This document shows positions 34,135-44,673 of a stretch of DNA of 48,362 nucleotides, one piece after another; positions within the stretch are counted from its first letter, which is position 1; each line of letters starts with the position of its first letter. The notes beneath the pieces are model-generated. The model saw only the letters and a program-made list of their open reading frames with translations. It was not told the origin of the DNA and ran no database searches. Made by a program: the position numbers and the translations under genes. This DNA is from a virus. The DNA lies in IMG/VR virus record IMGVR_UViG_3300049043_000091, positions 1-48,362 of that record; one strand, given 5' to 3'.

Positions 34135-36258
34135 TCATGTGACTATCGAGAATTGCAGCCGATACTGGTCGCCGGCGTCGCTGGTGGCGCTGACTTCGTC
34201 GCCATTACTAAGGGCATTGCACTGTGCGTCGGACAATGAAATTGCAATGCTGGGCGCGATTAGCCTTCTGTAGACCACGCGGTTTCCGGACCAAGCCGGA
34301 GAAGCGCTGACGCTTGTGACCGTAATTCCAAACCACGCTTGCATATTCACGGTCAATCGGCCGGCAGCGACGGGCAGGTTTTTCGGCCATTTGGATGAGT
34401 TGGCGTTTGTGATCTCTGGGAGCCAAAGGCTGTAGCCGTCGAGCTCCATTCCTTGCTCGCCAGGTAGCGGCAAAGTTGCCGAAATGTTTTGCGCAGACGA
34501 CTGCTCAACGCCTGTGGTGGCCCATGAATGAACGAGCCGCTTTACCGACATTTGCAGCGAGTGCGTTTCATTAACCACTATGGACGCGGGAGGCTCAATC
34601 GCTAGATATGCCTGTTGGCTTTCAAAAGTCCCGGCGCCTGCTCCCGCTCCGTCAAGCCAAGTCAAATAGTCTGGATTGATGATACGTTTTGGAAAGACAG
34701 CCTGGGTTGCCACAACGTCTTGAGGCTCTGCAAGCGGCCCAAAATACACGCCGGGCATCAGTTTTCGCTGTTTAATGTGCGGCATTAAATTTAGCACAGT
34801 GCCACCCAAGAGCCGCAGCGTAGGGCTAAGCGTCATTTGCCACGACGGACCTAGCCCGGAAGAAATGCTATACCCAAAAATAGGGTAGCCATTCTTCCGT
34901 GGTTGCTGCACAAACTCGCCGCTGGTTGCCGTGCATGACAAAAAATCTGCGATCGCCGGCTGCCAATCAAAAGTCAAAGACAGCTTGTGACGAGCCCCGT
35001 CAACGCCAAGCGACTTTCCGTAACGGATGATATTTCGCTCGTGCCAGGTCGGACCATTGGCCGCCCTGAACAAAGCCCGGTCATGTTTGTCGGGACGATC
35101 TGGTTGCGATGCGTTGGCGTAAACGTCGAGAAAGCCTCGCGGGTGTGCGTATACAGGCGGATCGTACAGCCATCTCGGCACCTCGCCGTAATGTCCGGCG
35201 TGCAACGATAGGTATTGAGGCCGCGCCGTAATAGATGCCATTGTCACCGGGGCAACCGAGCCATTGAGGCCGGTCGCGTTCAGCGGAACAATAACGTCGG
35301 TGTGATTGTCGCCAATCACCCGAATCATCCTGCCGCCCATCGCTGGCCCGCGCATGAACGACTTATTCACGCGCGGCTGAACGTCTACCCGGCTCGTGTC
35401 AAACTCCAGCGAAACGCCGTTGCACAACTCAAGCTCTGATGCGGCGGCTTCGCCTCCACCAAAGACAAAATCAGACGGCACCGTGATCGGCAGAGGGAAC
35501 GTCATGCCTCCATACGAAACCATGCAGCATATTCGCCGGTCATTCGTCGAGCTTTGAATGTCATACGGCATAAGGCCGACTTGCACGCTGCACGAAGTGG
35601 CCCGCACATCATCGGGAGTAAAAATCGCAGGCTCGCGGCTGAACACCTCATGCTGGGTGACGTTTCCATAGCCCGCAGTGATGCGAAAAGGCCCGGTAAT
35701 GAAATTGAATGTCGGGTGTTCTTTGGCGGCATATCTGTCGAGCCAGTTGGAAAGATTTCCGCCGACATAGTTGTTGAGCCAGCCTGGAAGAATGGTGTCG
35801 TGAGCCGAATAGATGTAGTCCGACGACTCTACAAACGTCGCGTCTGCGCCGCTGCTCAAGACAAACGGCAGGCTCCCCCTTGTGACGCTGTCGCCAGGAA
35901 TGTTTGGTGGCGTTTGCACGACCTCAACTCTGACCCAAGCCCCGCCCGCTAAATCGCTGCTGCTGGCGAGCGTCGTGAGAGTTACCACGCCGTCCATGTA
36001 CGTCAACGAGTTGCCAGGCCAGATGTTTCCGCCGCGCGTAAAGCCGAACGAGGCGCTCAAGAGGACGCCTGGAATACCGCAGCCGCAGAGGTCGGTTTCA
36101 GTGATGGCCTGAAAAGATCCCGTTGGCGTTCGCATGTCTTGCACGACGCCCGTCGTCCCAGTTGGACCCGTTGCGCCAACTAGCCGAGATTTCCTCCACG
36201 GTTCGCGCCCAATTTCGGGGTCGATGGGAGAATCTTCGGCTACGGTGCATCCGCTCAT
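34135..36258 (-). CDS. Large virion-type protein of unknown family, 707 aa
   Basis: The longest intact frame of the read, 707 residues. It starts MSGCTVAEDSPIDPEIGREP, with a short collagen-like LVGATGPTGTTG at residue 27-38, followed by a beta-rich body with RGGNIWPGNSLTYMDGVVTL and LDRYAAKEHPTFNFITGPFR, and ends SDAGDQYRLQFSIVT. Acidic and rich in Thr, Gly and Pro, without a recognised enzyme motif. Its position between distal tail genes and fibres suggests a large tail-tip or adhesion protein. The ATG overlaps the previous stop by ATGA. Confidence 0.6.
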   Translation of the reverse strand: MSGCTVAEDSPIDPEIGREPWRKSRLVGATGPTGTTGVVQDMRTPTGSFQAITETDLCGCGIPGVLLSASFGFTRGGNIWPGNSLTYMDGVVTLTTLASSSDLAGGAWVRVEVVQTPPNIPGDSVTRGSLPFVLSSGADATFVESSDYIYSAHDTILPGWLNNYVGGNLSNWLDRYAAKEHPTFNFITGPFRITAGYGNVTQHEVFSREPAIFTPDDVRATSCSVQVGLMPYDIQSSTNDRRICCMVSYGGMTFPLPITVPSDFVFGGGEAAASELELCNGVSLEFDTSRVDVQPRVNKSFMRGPAMGGRMIRVIGDNHTDVIVPLNATGLNGSVAPVTMASITARPQYLSLHAGHYGEVPRWLYDPPVYAHPRGFLDVYANASQPDRPDKHDRALFRAANGPTWHERNIIRYGKSLGVDGARHKLSLTFDWQPAIADFLSCTATSGEFVQQPRKNGYPIFGYSISSGLGPSWQMTLSPTLRLLGGTVLNLMPHIKQRKLMPGVYFGPLAEPQDVVATQAVFPKRIINPDYLTWLDGAGAGAGTFESQQAYLAIEPPASIVVNETHSLQMSVKRLVHSWATTGVEQSSAQNISATLPLPGEQGMELDGYSLWLPEITNANSSKWPKNLPVAAGRLTVNMQAWFGITVTSVSASPAWSGNRVVYRRLIAPSIAISLSDAQCNALSNGDEVSATSDAGDQYRLQFSIVT

Positions 36259-36968
36259 ATCCGGATCACTGCGTAATAGACGTTGGACAGCGTATCGTCG
36301 AGCGACTCTGGCTCTTCGATGCCTTCGCTAGTTTGCCGTTGCGAGGAAAACGGCTTGATGTTTGTCCAGCTCACGAGTTGACCGAATCCGCAGTCAGAAT
36401 CTTCCGCAATGCCGCGCAGGTTCAATTCGTTATCTGTTGCGTAGCGAATGACCGCAGGACGGACGCGAGGTAAAAACCCGCCTGGATTTTTGCGCACCAT
36501 CGCAAGGCACGTTCCATGCGTCACTAAGCGAACAGGGTAACTTTCAAATACGTTTTTATTTAGCGTGCCACCATAAATAACAGAAAACCGCGACGAAACG
36601 GTTTTTTTCGCTCAATAAACGGCACGGGAGCAAACAGTTGGCAACCATCCTCAACCTGCTCCGTCCACGGTGGCTCTCGCTGGTTCGATCGGCCGTCGTT
36701 TAGAAAAAGACCGCCATAATTAAGTGATCCATCCGAACTATCGACAATCATTCCCACCCGTGGCAGCCTGACGGGAGTAAAACGATGGTTTCGCAGAAAG
36801 CTGTAGAAATACAGGCGCGTATGCGATGCCGGTCCGGCCTGCGGCCACAAACCCCGTCCCCGCCCCGAGCACGCGATCCGCTGCTTCCTGCGCAGGTTCC
36901 ACGCCCTGCGCCGAGATAGCCGACGAGAGCTTCTGCCCTGGCTCGATGCGTCCGTCGTTACGGGCCAT
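36255..36968 (-). CDS. Tail-region protein, about 237 aa (frames broken)
   Basis: MARNDGRIEPGQKLSSAISA starts the protein; after an indel near 36905 and another near 36840 it reads HTRLYFYSFLRNHRFTPVRL, PRVGMIVDSSDGSLNYGGLF and VEDGCQLFAPVPFIERKKP. A seven-T run at 36602-36608 shifts the frame before YPVRLVTHGTCLAMVRKNPG and ends NVYYAVIRI. Start and stop both overlap neighbours. A family of phage proteins beginning MARNDGRIEPG is known near tail genes; function not established. Confidence 0.6.
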
Positions 36969-37442
36969 CAGGAAGCCTTTGCGTCGCAGATGGAGAAGGC
37001 TGCTTCAGGTTCTTGTGATGTGGCAGCAATGTCTATCGACAAAAGGCCGCTGAGAACCGTCGTGCCACCATGAGCCACATTCAGGTTGTATTGGCGTGGA
37101 GAGCCGCCGATTATGTAGTCAACCGTGTTGCCGTCAAAAGTCGCCCCGAATGGGATCGTGACTTTGATGGTCTTTCCTGAAACGGAAACGGCCAGATTGG
37201 TGGCAGGAATTGCAACGGGATTAGTCAATGACACATCAGGAAGCTCGCCAATCAGCGTGTATTGATACAAAAAACTACCGCGTCCAAATGGAATACCGTA
37301 GTACTGAAGAACGGCCGTCGGCAACGAAAAAATCGGCTGCGCCGTAGCTGTGATTGCCCCTGTGAAATTCGAGTTGCACGCCTCCATCGTCAGCGTGTCA
37401 GCTGCGAGCCTCGGTAATCGTTATGTCAAACCGCTTGCTCAT
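36968..37442 (-). CDS. Tail-region beta-rich protein
   Basis: Starts MSKRFDITITEARS, an indel near 37398 leads to ADTLTMEACNSNFTGAIT, then LPTAVLQYYGIPFGRGSFLY, SLTNPVAIPATNLAVSVSGK and LLSIDIAATSQEPEAAF. About 158 residues, likely a small tail or baseplate protein. Overlaps the following start by one base (TGATG). Confidence 0.5.
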
Positions 37443-37451
37443 CGCGTCACC

Positions 37452-38326
37452 TTAGAACGTGCCTATGCCGAGGCTGCCAAAGTTGCCGTCTTGGTAGACC
37501 TTGGAAACGTAGACCGCCTTCGGCTTTTGCAGGAGCGAGCCGCCGCTGACGCTCGGCTCGTATCGCACCCAAAGGTAGTGCCAGCCTTTTTTCTCGATGC
37601 CGCCAATCGAGCCGATTGTGATGCCCGTCTGGTTCTTATTTGCGGAGAACTTGAACGACAGGGTCCACGGGCCGTTGCCTTCCTCCTGGTCCCATTCCTG
37701 CGATCCTGATGCACCAAGGAACAGCACCTCGCCAGCCTCGAACTGCCGGAATGAGCCGTTGTTCACAGTTCCCGTGAGTGCTGCCACGTTTCGAATATAC
37801 GCGCTTGTGACGTAGGTGCTTTTTACGTCATACGTTTCCGTCCAAGTGAGCGCGGGCACGACGACATCGACGCCTTGCACGCCGTTGTCGTCCACGCCAA
37901 TCGCACCGCTCATGTTGGTGGCGGTCGGAGGGTAGCGGTACTCAAAATCGAGCGTGTTGTCCGAGCCGACGCTATACGCCTGCGTGATGTGGGACATCCC
38001 GCCGCTCGTGTCGAACGATCGCGACCGCCGCATCGGGTCTGGCTCTTGCGCGTCAGCCCCGACCTTCTCGTATTGAATCTCGACGTGCCATGCGTCATCG
38101 CCAAGGTAGTCGACCGAATACGCTTCCGCCTGAAGCTGCACGCTGGTGCCTGGATACTGCCAAAACCGGAGCGTGCTGGAAATCCGCTGGTTACAGTCCG
38201 AGTGCACGCCACATCGTCTGTGTGGCCAAAGACCTTGTACGACCGCGTCATCGTGGACGTGGCCCGCTTGCCGAGACGGTAGATTGTCGCGGAGCGAGAG
38301 GCGTTGTCTTCGACCCAAGTTGCCAT
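37452..38326 (-). CDS. Distal tail/minor tail protein
   Basis: About 291 residues. MATWVEDNASRSATIYRLGK, then GHTDDVACTRTV and, after an indel near 38188, ISSTLRFWQYPGTSVQLQAE, WHVEIQYEKVGADAQEPDPM, the central TDLFEYRYPP-like region and the end LLQKPKAVYVSKVYQDGNFG SLGIGTF. Located right after the tape measure, the usual place of the distal tail protein. Family assignment is from position and beta-rich pattern only. Confidence 0.6.
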
Positions 38327-40948
38327 TAGGCGGCTACCTCCCCGGCTCCATTGCGTGCCATTCCTTCCGTGGCCTCGGCCGTCCGCTTGCCGTAGTCGAC
38401 CACCTTCTGCATGAGGCTGCTGCCAAGCCCCATGCCACCAAGTGCGACCGACGAGAACGTCCCCGCGACTTCGGCTTGGCTTGGTCCGCCAACGCCTGCG
38501 CCGCCACGCCTTGCTCAGCCTTCTTCGCCGGGTCGATGGTTGCACCCTCGCCCATAAGCCGCTCGGTGGCCGAGTCCAGAGCCCCGACGAGTTTGCCTTC
38601 CTGCTCGCTGGTCAGTCGACCCATCGCCTTGAGCGTGTGGAACTCGTCAGCCAGTTCGCGGAGCCCGTCAATGGAGCCGACGCTGGCAATATTGCTGCCA
38701 AGGTCGTCTGCCTGCTGACCACGGGCTCGCGTCTCGGCCTGCCCTCTTACAAGGTCGTTTAGCGTGGCCTCGGCCCCAAGCGTGGCGGCACGGCGTTCCT
38801 CCGCCAAACGAGCGTTCTCGTCGAATCTGCCTTGCGCGGTGGCGTCGGCACCAGCCCGCATGGCATCGACGCGAGCCTGCGATTCCTTCGCGGCAGCGTC
38901 GTTTTCGGCGGCAGCCGTCGCCATGCGACCAGCGACGCCCGGACGTGCTGATTCGCGTTCGCGGGCACGAGCCGTCATTTGGCTGTCGACCTTCTCGTTT
39001 TCAGCCTTGAGGTCGAAGCCTTTTTTGAAGAACGACTGGATGTAGTTCCACGACTTGAGGATCCCGGCTTCGAGCGTGTCCCACGAGGCGAGCACGCCGT
39101 TGATGATGTTGTCAAAGGCACCAGTGAGGGCCGCCCCGATCGTGTTGGCCGTGGCCGAAAGTCCCGTCCACATCTGCTCCCAGACGACGGCGATCTCCGT
39201 ACCGGCGTATGTAAACACATTCTGGAACGTCGCGATCCACGGGTCGACGTAGCTCATTAGAGCCTCAACGCCACGCAGCCAGCCGGCGGTCAGCCCAGCC
39301 CAGAGAACGTCCATCGCGCCAGCCAAGTCGCCGGCACTGATCGCAGCGTAGATGCCGTTGAAGGTGGTCGTGGCCGTTGTGGCGAGATCGGAGAGGACGA
39401 CCATGCCGTCAGCCGCCGCTTGGTTGAGACCGCCGCCGATTGCGTCGGCGATGCCAGAGAACCCGCCCGCCGCATATATCGCAGCGGCACCAGCAGCCCC
39501 GAGAAGGCCAAGCAGGATGAGCAGCGGAGCGTTCGCGGCGACCCAGGCTGCATTGCTGGCGACCGCAGAGGCGACGGATTGCATTGAGAACGCCAGCACG
39601 CCAGCAATCGCCTTATAGAACGACATGCCCACCAGTGACGCAAGGCTCGCTACTGCGCTCAGCGGAGCGGCGACAACGCTAGCGGCCTTGAGGATTCCGC
39701 CAAACCCAAAGCTCGCCACCTGAAGCGACAGACCCAGCCCCGTGAACGCTCCGCCGATAGCAACCGCCGCCACTCCGAACTTGGCGATTGTCGCGACCGT
39801 CTCTTTGTTCTTGGTGGCAAAATCGGTCAAGCCGTTGATGAGTCCCGTGATCGGAGTTGCGAGAGACATCAAGGCCGGGCCAACGGCGTCTGAAATAGCG
39901 ATGGCGAAACGCTCAAGTGCCGCAAAGATGCTTGCAGCCGCCCCAGCCAGCCCGCCCATCATAGTTTTGAACTTATCGCCAACCGACATCGCCCCGCCCA
40001 TCGCGGCGGTCATCTTGTTGAAGCCATCAACGCCCGTGCTGGTCAGGATCGCAGCAGCACGAATGGCGTCTGAGCCGAAGATTTGCCGGAAGATGTCGTC
40101 CTTCGCCGCCTGGTCGAGTCCGCCGAGGCCGCCGTTGAGTGTGCCGATGATGTCCACCAGCGGCTTCATGGATCCATCGGCGTTGCGGAAGCTCTGCACC
40201 GACAGGCCAATAGAGGCCAGCGGCGCCGACCGCCTCGTCCGCCGGGGCCATGAGCCGCAGGAGCATCGTCTTGAGCGAAGTGCCGGCGTCACTGCCCTTC
40301 ACGCCAGCGTTGGCAAGGATCGCCAGTGCGGCCGACGTGCTGCCGATTGACTGATTCGCCAGAGCGGCGACAGCCGACACCTGCGCGAACGCCTGCGACA
40401 GACCCTCAATTGAAGTGCTCGAGGCGTCCGCTGCCGAGGAGATCGCATTGGCCGCAACGTCAGCCGTCACGCCAAAGACCTTCATGGCGTCGGCCATCAC
40501 AACGCCGGCCTCTGCCACGTCCATCTGGCCGACTGTCGCAAACTCAATCGCCGCCTTGCCTGCCCCGCCTAGCACCTGCTCAACGCTCATGCCAGCCTTG
40601 AGTAGTTCAACGAATGAGTTGGCGATCTGCGTCGGCCCGACGCCCATCGCCTGCGACATCTGCATGGATGCCGCCTTGAGCCGGTCGAGCTCCTGGGCCG
40701 TCGCCCCGGTTGACGCCTGAATATTCAACAGCGTCTGACTGATACGCTGTCCCCTGTCGCACCGCAGCGGCAAACGGCGCGAGCGTAGCCACGCCGATGC
40801 CGCCGATCTTCGCCCCAGCAGCCGGCGATCGACTTCCCCATGTCGCCCATCGCCTTGTTGACCTTTGTCAACGCAGCGAAGAACTTGCGCGGGTCTGCCC
40901 GATCTCGACAAATACGCCGCCGCCTTTGATTGCTCCAGCGCTACTCAT
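38326..40948 (-). CDS. Tail tape measure protein
   Basis: About 873 residues. The N-terminus is MSSAGAIKGGGVFVEI. The TIGR01760-type tape-measure core follows: LLNIQASTGATAQELDRLKA, GQMDVAEAGVVMADAMKVFG, SSAADASSTSIEGLSQAFAQ, then IDGFxx-type DIIGTLNGGLGGLDQAAKDD and IFRQIFGSDAIRAAAIL. Hydrophobic stretches (LLILLGLLGAAGAAAIYAAG) fit a protein that enters the host membrane. The C-terminal part is coiled coil. Frames change near 40770, 40235 and 38460. It sets tail length; about 870 residues suggests a tail near 130 nm by the usual 0.15 nm per residue. Confidence 0.92.
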
Positions 40949-41691
40949 GCGTATTCGGCCCAATCTTTGCCGAAGAGCCGCTCAAGATCTTCCGGCGTGG
41001 CCTGCCGTGCCTTGGGCTTCGTCTTCTTGGCGAACGGGTTGAACTTTTTAGGGTCTGCCTTGGGAGAGTGTTTGTCTCGGTGGATGTTGGCTTGTTGGGC
41101 GATGAGGTTGGCGGTGTGCCACCACTGATGCTCTAGGCGGCTGTCTCCAGCGGCGATGAGTTGTCGGAGGGTCCACTTGCCGGGGTGGACTCCAAGGATT
41201 CCGGCGGCTTCCCAGATGGTGTCCCAGACTGTGCGATCAGCGTCTCCTGCGCTCGCCGCTTCCAGACCCGCCTCCGCCTTGCCGAGCATCTCGTTCGCCA
41301 CTTCGTCCATCTTGGCGGCGAGAAGCCCGATCATCTTGCGGAGGCCGCGGCGGGAAAAAATCGACAAGCTCGGCCTCCAACGGCTTTGACGCCGGCGTCG
41401 AGAGCATCGCCCCGCAGCCCTTCAAGGAAGGATTCCTTGTCGAGCCCCTCCGCGACCTGTTTTACAAGGGATTCGCGTAGAGCACCTCGCCGATCTTGGC
41501 GTACCGCGTGCGGAGCACTTGGAACGTCTGGGAGATCGAGGCGGCGTCGACCAGGTCAAACGGCACCGTCCGCCTGGTGCCGTCCTCGTCGGTGCACGTC
41601 GACCGACACCATGTCTTTGACGCGGACGCGCCGACGCTACGGTCAACGCCAGACGCCACGGGCGGCCCTCGTCATCCTTGAACTCTCGCAT
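40945..41691 (-). CDS. Tail assembly chaperones G and T-like (frame change of unclear origin)
   Basis: The first part, MREFKDDEGRPWRLALTVAS to TVPFDLVDAASISQTFQVLR and LDKESFLEGLRG, is the G-type chaperone. The second, TVWDTIWEAAGILGVHPGKW then TLRQLIAAGDSRLEHQWWHT and ANLIAQQANIHRDKHS, is the T-type domain. In tailed phages the two are joined by a programmed -1 frameshift. Here the frame is broken at about 41600, 41395 and 41345, so the natural site cannot be told from sequencing errors. The products chaperone the tape measure during tail assembly. Confidence 0.7.
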
Positions 41692-41694
41692 TGG

Positions 41695-42043
41695 CTACCT
41701 CAATCCTTGGCGGGTCATTTTGCACTCAACTGTGAACGTAGCGACCCCGTCAACGGAAAAGGTTTCCGAGATGCCTGTCACGACCGCCGGGAACGACCAA
41801 TTGCCAGAGCCGCCAGACACGGTTATCGACCAGCCGTCTTCAATGTGGCTGAAGCTGATGTCGCTCGAGTCGTTCAATTCAACGCTCACGGTCGCTTCGT
41901 AGCCGGTGTTGTAAACCTCGACCAGACGCGACCCGAACGCCTCAATGTCGATCGTGCGGGCTGTCTCCGTAAGGGTGACGCTCCGGCGTGGCGATGTTGT
42001 CGCCGACCGAGATCGAGCAGTCCTTCCCCAGCGTGATCGCCAC
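41695..42043 (-). CDS. Tail tube-like protein, copy 3
   Basis: About 116 residues from a GTG at 42043: VAITLGKDCSISVGDNIATP, an indel near 41980, then SVTLTETARTIDIEAFGSRL, VEVYNTGYEATVSVELNDSS and the end FTVECKMTRQGLR. It resembles the next two genes (LGK/LGR start, DI/DV strand, ATFTVE or VTYTI end), and probably comes from the same ancestor. Role: tail tube or tube-associated protein. Confidence 0.65.
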
Positions 42044-42046
42044 GGG

Positions 42047-42358
42047 TCAGGTTCCGCCCTTGACCGTGATCGTGTAGGTCACAGCGCCGTCGACGTTGAT
42101 GTTCTCTGTGACGCTCGTGACGGTGGCCCCGTTATCGGCGTTGGCGTCCAGCAGGTCGGTCATCGCCGCGCCGGGATTGTGGCACTCGATCTCCCAGGTG
42201 ACAGCCTTGAAGCCAGCTTGCGACACCTTGTAGCCGCCGCTTGTGTTTGAGCGGTTCGAGACATCGACCGCCTCCGACTCGACGGTCTTCGTGACGTTGA
42301 TGATGTTGCTGCCGTAAGGCGCGGAAAGCGTGCCGCTGCGGCCGAGGGTGACTGCCAT
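42047..42358 (-). CDS. Tail tube-like protein, copy 2
   Basis: An intact 103-residue protein: MAVTLGRSGTLSAPYGSNII, VTKTVESEAVDVSNRSNTSG, VTWEIECHNPGAAMTDLL and the end NINVDGAVTYTITVKGGT. It shares with its neighbours the LG..GT/VT start, the strand before an SN/TT turn and the final V-T-Y-T-I strand. The four-stranded pattern fits the small tail tube fold. Confidence 0.7.
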   Translation of the reverse strand: MAVTLGRSGTLSAPYGSNIINVTKTVESEAVDVSNRSNTSGGYKVSQAGFKAVTWEIECHNPGAAMTDLLDANADNGATVTSVTENINVDGAVTYTITVKGGT

Positions 42359-42377
42359 GTGTTTAGGCTCCTAGTGA

Positions 42378-42708
42378 TCAAGAGGGGGCGCGGGTGGCCG
42401 AAACTGTGTAGGTGACGATGCCGTCGATCGGCTCGGCTTGGGCGACGCTCGTGACGATGTACGATGCGTTTCCGGTTGTGGTGCCGCCGATCGTGATCGT
42501 TGCGGCCGGCCTCACAGCCAGGGGCGTCGATGCACTCGATCTCGATGGTCTGCTCGGCCAGACCCTTTGAAAACCGACGATGCGTCAGCCCGCCGAGCGT
42601 CGTGGTGTCGATTTCGCTGGCGGACGACGTGACGGTGCAACTGCGAGCTCCGGTGACGCCCGTGAGCGTCACGTCTTTGCCGAGGAGAACGGTGGTCGAG
42701 CCTGGCAT
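42378..42708 (-). CDS. Tail tube-like protein, copy 1
   Basis: About 110 residues. MPGSTTVLLGKDVTLTGVTG, ARSCTVTSSASEIDTTTLGG, RFSKGLAEQTIEIECIDAPG, then after an indel near 42508 AATITIGGTTTGNASYIVTS and PIDGIVTYTVSATRAPS. The EIDTTTLGG turn is typical of tail tube proteins. First of three related genes in a row. Confidence 0.7.
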
Positions 42709-42791
42709 TTCTGCCTCCTGTGTGTGCGATGTCGCCCGCGTGGGGCGATACGCTCGAACTCAGGAGTGGCAGGGCGGCGACCGTAGGGGGT

Positions 42792-43599
42792 CTAGCCTGC
42801 CCGGCGCAGCATATTGCGGAACTTCACGTTTGCCTTGGCGACCGCCTTCTGCACTCCGGCTGCCCCCTGCATGAACGGGCGAGCCGGGTAGCGTGCCATC
42901 TTCGTGATGGTGGTCCGCTCCCAGTTGCGGGAGTGCTTCATCCGCTTGTTGGCCCAGATCGAGAGCGCCGTATTCGTACTGGTTCTTTTGCGGCAGGGCT
43001 GTCGTCCATCGCCCCTTGGCGTCTCGGCCCTGCCTGCCGTTTCCGCGCTTCCGCAGCCAGGCAGTTCGTGCCGCCCCGACGCCGATTCGGTAGGCGGTCA
43101 ACTGAAGCGTTCCGCCGAATTCGTGGAGCCTTGAAAGCCACGGCGTCCTCTGGGTGCCGATCACGACGGTCGGCATCCCGAACATTCCGCGATTCATCGT
43201 GTCCACGACGCTGTAGTAGAGCCACCGCTTCGGAGCCCACGATTTCGCTGGCTTCCCAGGCGAACGAGGCTTGCCGCTCGATAGCATCGTCAGGTCGCGG
43301 TAGAGACCGCCCTGGAATTCCACGACGGCCCCGGAGCCGACAGACTCGTTTCCTGCCTTGGTCTGCTTTGGAGCCGCGTTTCCGATGCCCTTCTTCGCCG
43401 CCTGCTTCACGGCGTACCCGGCGTTGTAGAGCGACCGATAGGTCATGTCGTCGACCATGCCGCGAATCTTCACGCGGTCAAAGAATGTGCCGCGAACCTT
43501 CACGCGGAAGGCGAGTTCTGCCCGGCTGCCGGCCGACAACTCACGGCGGTTGCCGCCGATCATGCCGGGGCGGATAAACGCTCGGCTTGCCCTAGCCAT
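42792..43599 (-). CDS. HK97 gp10-like neck/tail-completion protein
   Basis: About 269 residues: MARASRAFIRPGMIGGNRRE, FFDRVKIRGMVDDMTYRSLY (the start of the gp10-like domain), KRWLYYSVVDTMNRGMFGMP and WLSRLHEFGGTLQLTAYRIG, the LHEFGGT motif being typical of this family. After an indel near 42955 it ends FMQGAAGVQKAVAKANVKFR and NMLRRAG. These proteins join head and tail. Confidence 0.8.
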
Positions 43600-43602
43600 G
43601 AC

Positions 43603-44063
43603 TCACTCCACCGGGAGATTGTCGCTCTCGAGCACCCGGTAGCTTGCCGTGATGACCGCTCGCCAGACGTTGCGGTCGTTTAGCGCGTCGTCTGGGTTGA
43701 TGTCGATGCTTGAAGTTTGCGGGCTCGTGACGCCAGCCGGCCAATCGTTTTTGTCGATCCATTCGTGCGCCGGATCTGGAGCAGCACCTCGCCGGCCAGG
43801 TCGATCATCTGGTCGACCTCCTCGTCGGTCGAGACGTGGCGACCGATAAAGACGTTGGCTGTGTAGTCGATCTGGCTTTCGCGACGGCCGATGCGCTGTA
43901 CGTCAGCGTCGCCTGGGGTAACGTAAATCACGGGGTTCGCCATGCCCTCGATATCGACAGTGACCCAGTTCTTTCGCTCGATCGTGATCGGCGAAAGTTC
44001 CCACGACACGGTATTGAGGCTGGCTGCAAGAGCGTCTGCAATTTCGCGAAGGTAGGACGGCAT
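43603..44063 (-). CDS. Head-tail connector/tail terminator-like protein
   Basis: About 153 residues: MPSYLREIADALAASLNTVS, VYVTPGDADVQRIGRRESQI, DYTANVFIGRHVSTDEEVDQ and MIDLAGEVLLQIRRTN; after an indel near 43750 GVTSPQTSSIDINPDDALND and VWRAVITASYRVLESDNLPV. The layout fits tail terminator or minor-capsid-type proteins upstream of gp10-like and tube genes. Confidence 0.6.
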
Positions 44064-44162
44064 TGGCCTGCTCGGGAACCGCGGGTGGATTCCCTATCAG
44101 AATGGCACGGCCAGCGGTCGCGAGTGAGGGGTGGCGGCCGTCTCTCGCCGCTATAGCGCACT

Positions 44163-44372
44163 TTAGGCGGGCGGCTCTGGCAACGGCATCCAGTGCGTGA
44201 TGCTTTTCAGGAAGTTCATGCGTTGAAAAGCGGCAGAGCCGTCGAGAACGAATTTCTTTTTGGTATCTGGCCTGTAAGAGCCGCCCCAAACAACGCCACC
44301 ATGCACGACAACCAGGACTCGCATTCTCTGTTCTGGCAGTCGCTCACTGACCCGAACCCAATGGAGTTCCAT
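44163..44372 (-). CDS. DUF551-type protein, copy 1
   Basis: A 69-residue protein: MELHWVRVSERLPEQRMRVL, VVWGGSYRPDTKKKF, and the end THWMPLPEPPA. The W-V-x-V-S-E-R-L-P and W-M-P-L-P-E-P-P motifs define DUF551, a small beta family widespread in phages and of unknown function. A second copy follows at 44467-44673, suggesting tandem duplication of accessory genes. Confidence 0.85.
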   Translation of the reverse strand: MELHWVRVSERLPEQRMRVLVVVHGGVVWGGSYRPDTKKKFVLDGSAAFQRMNFLKSITHWMPLPEPPA

Positions 44373-44466
44373 GTCTCTCCCTTCGCTCAAGAGCGTCACC
44401 GATCATATTTGAAACTCAGCGCGAAACGCCGTTTTCCCAATACGGAAAGGGCGTCCCTCTCTGATT

Positions 44467-44673
44467 TCAAGAGCGCACCGGCGGCTCGGGCCGCGGCATC
44501 CAATGCGTAGCATCTACGTCATCGTCGCCGACAATCCATTGACTGCCCCAGTTCAGTTCCGTCGTGAACCAGCCTTTGTCCACTGCCCTTCCGCCTTCGG
44601 GCGTGTTGTAGCAGACCAAGACATCTACTATCTGTTCTGGCAGCCGCTCGCTCACGCTGATCCATTTGCTCAT
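44467..44673 (-). CDS. DUF551-type protein, copy 2
   Basis: A 68-residue protein: MSKWISVSERLPEQIVDVLV, GWFTTELNWGSQWIVGDDDV and the end ATHWMPRPEPPVRS. Same signatures as copy 1 with about half of the residues the same in the conserved ends. Its start overlaps the upstream gene's stop by ATGA. Confidence 0.85.
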   Translation of the reverse strand: MSKWISVSERLPEQIVDVLVCYNTPEGGRAVDKGWFTTELNWGSQWIVGDDDVDATHWMPRPEPPVRS

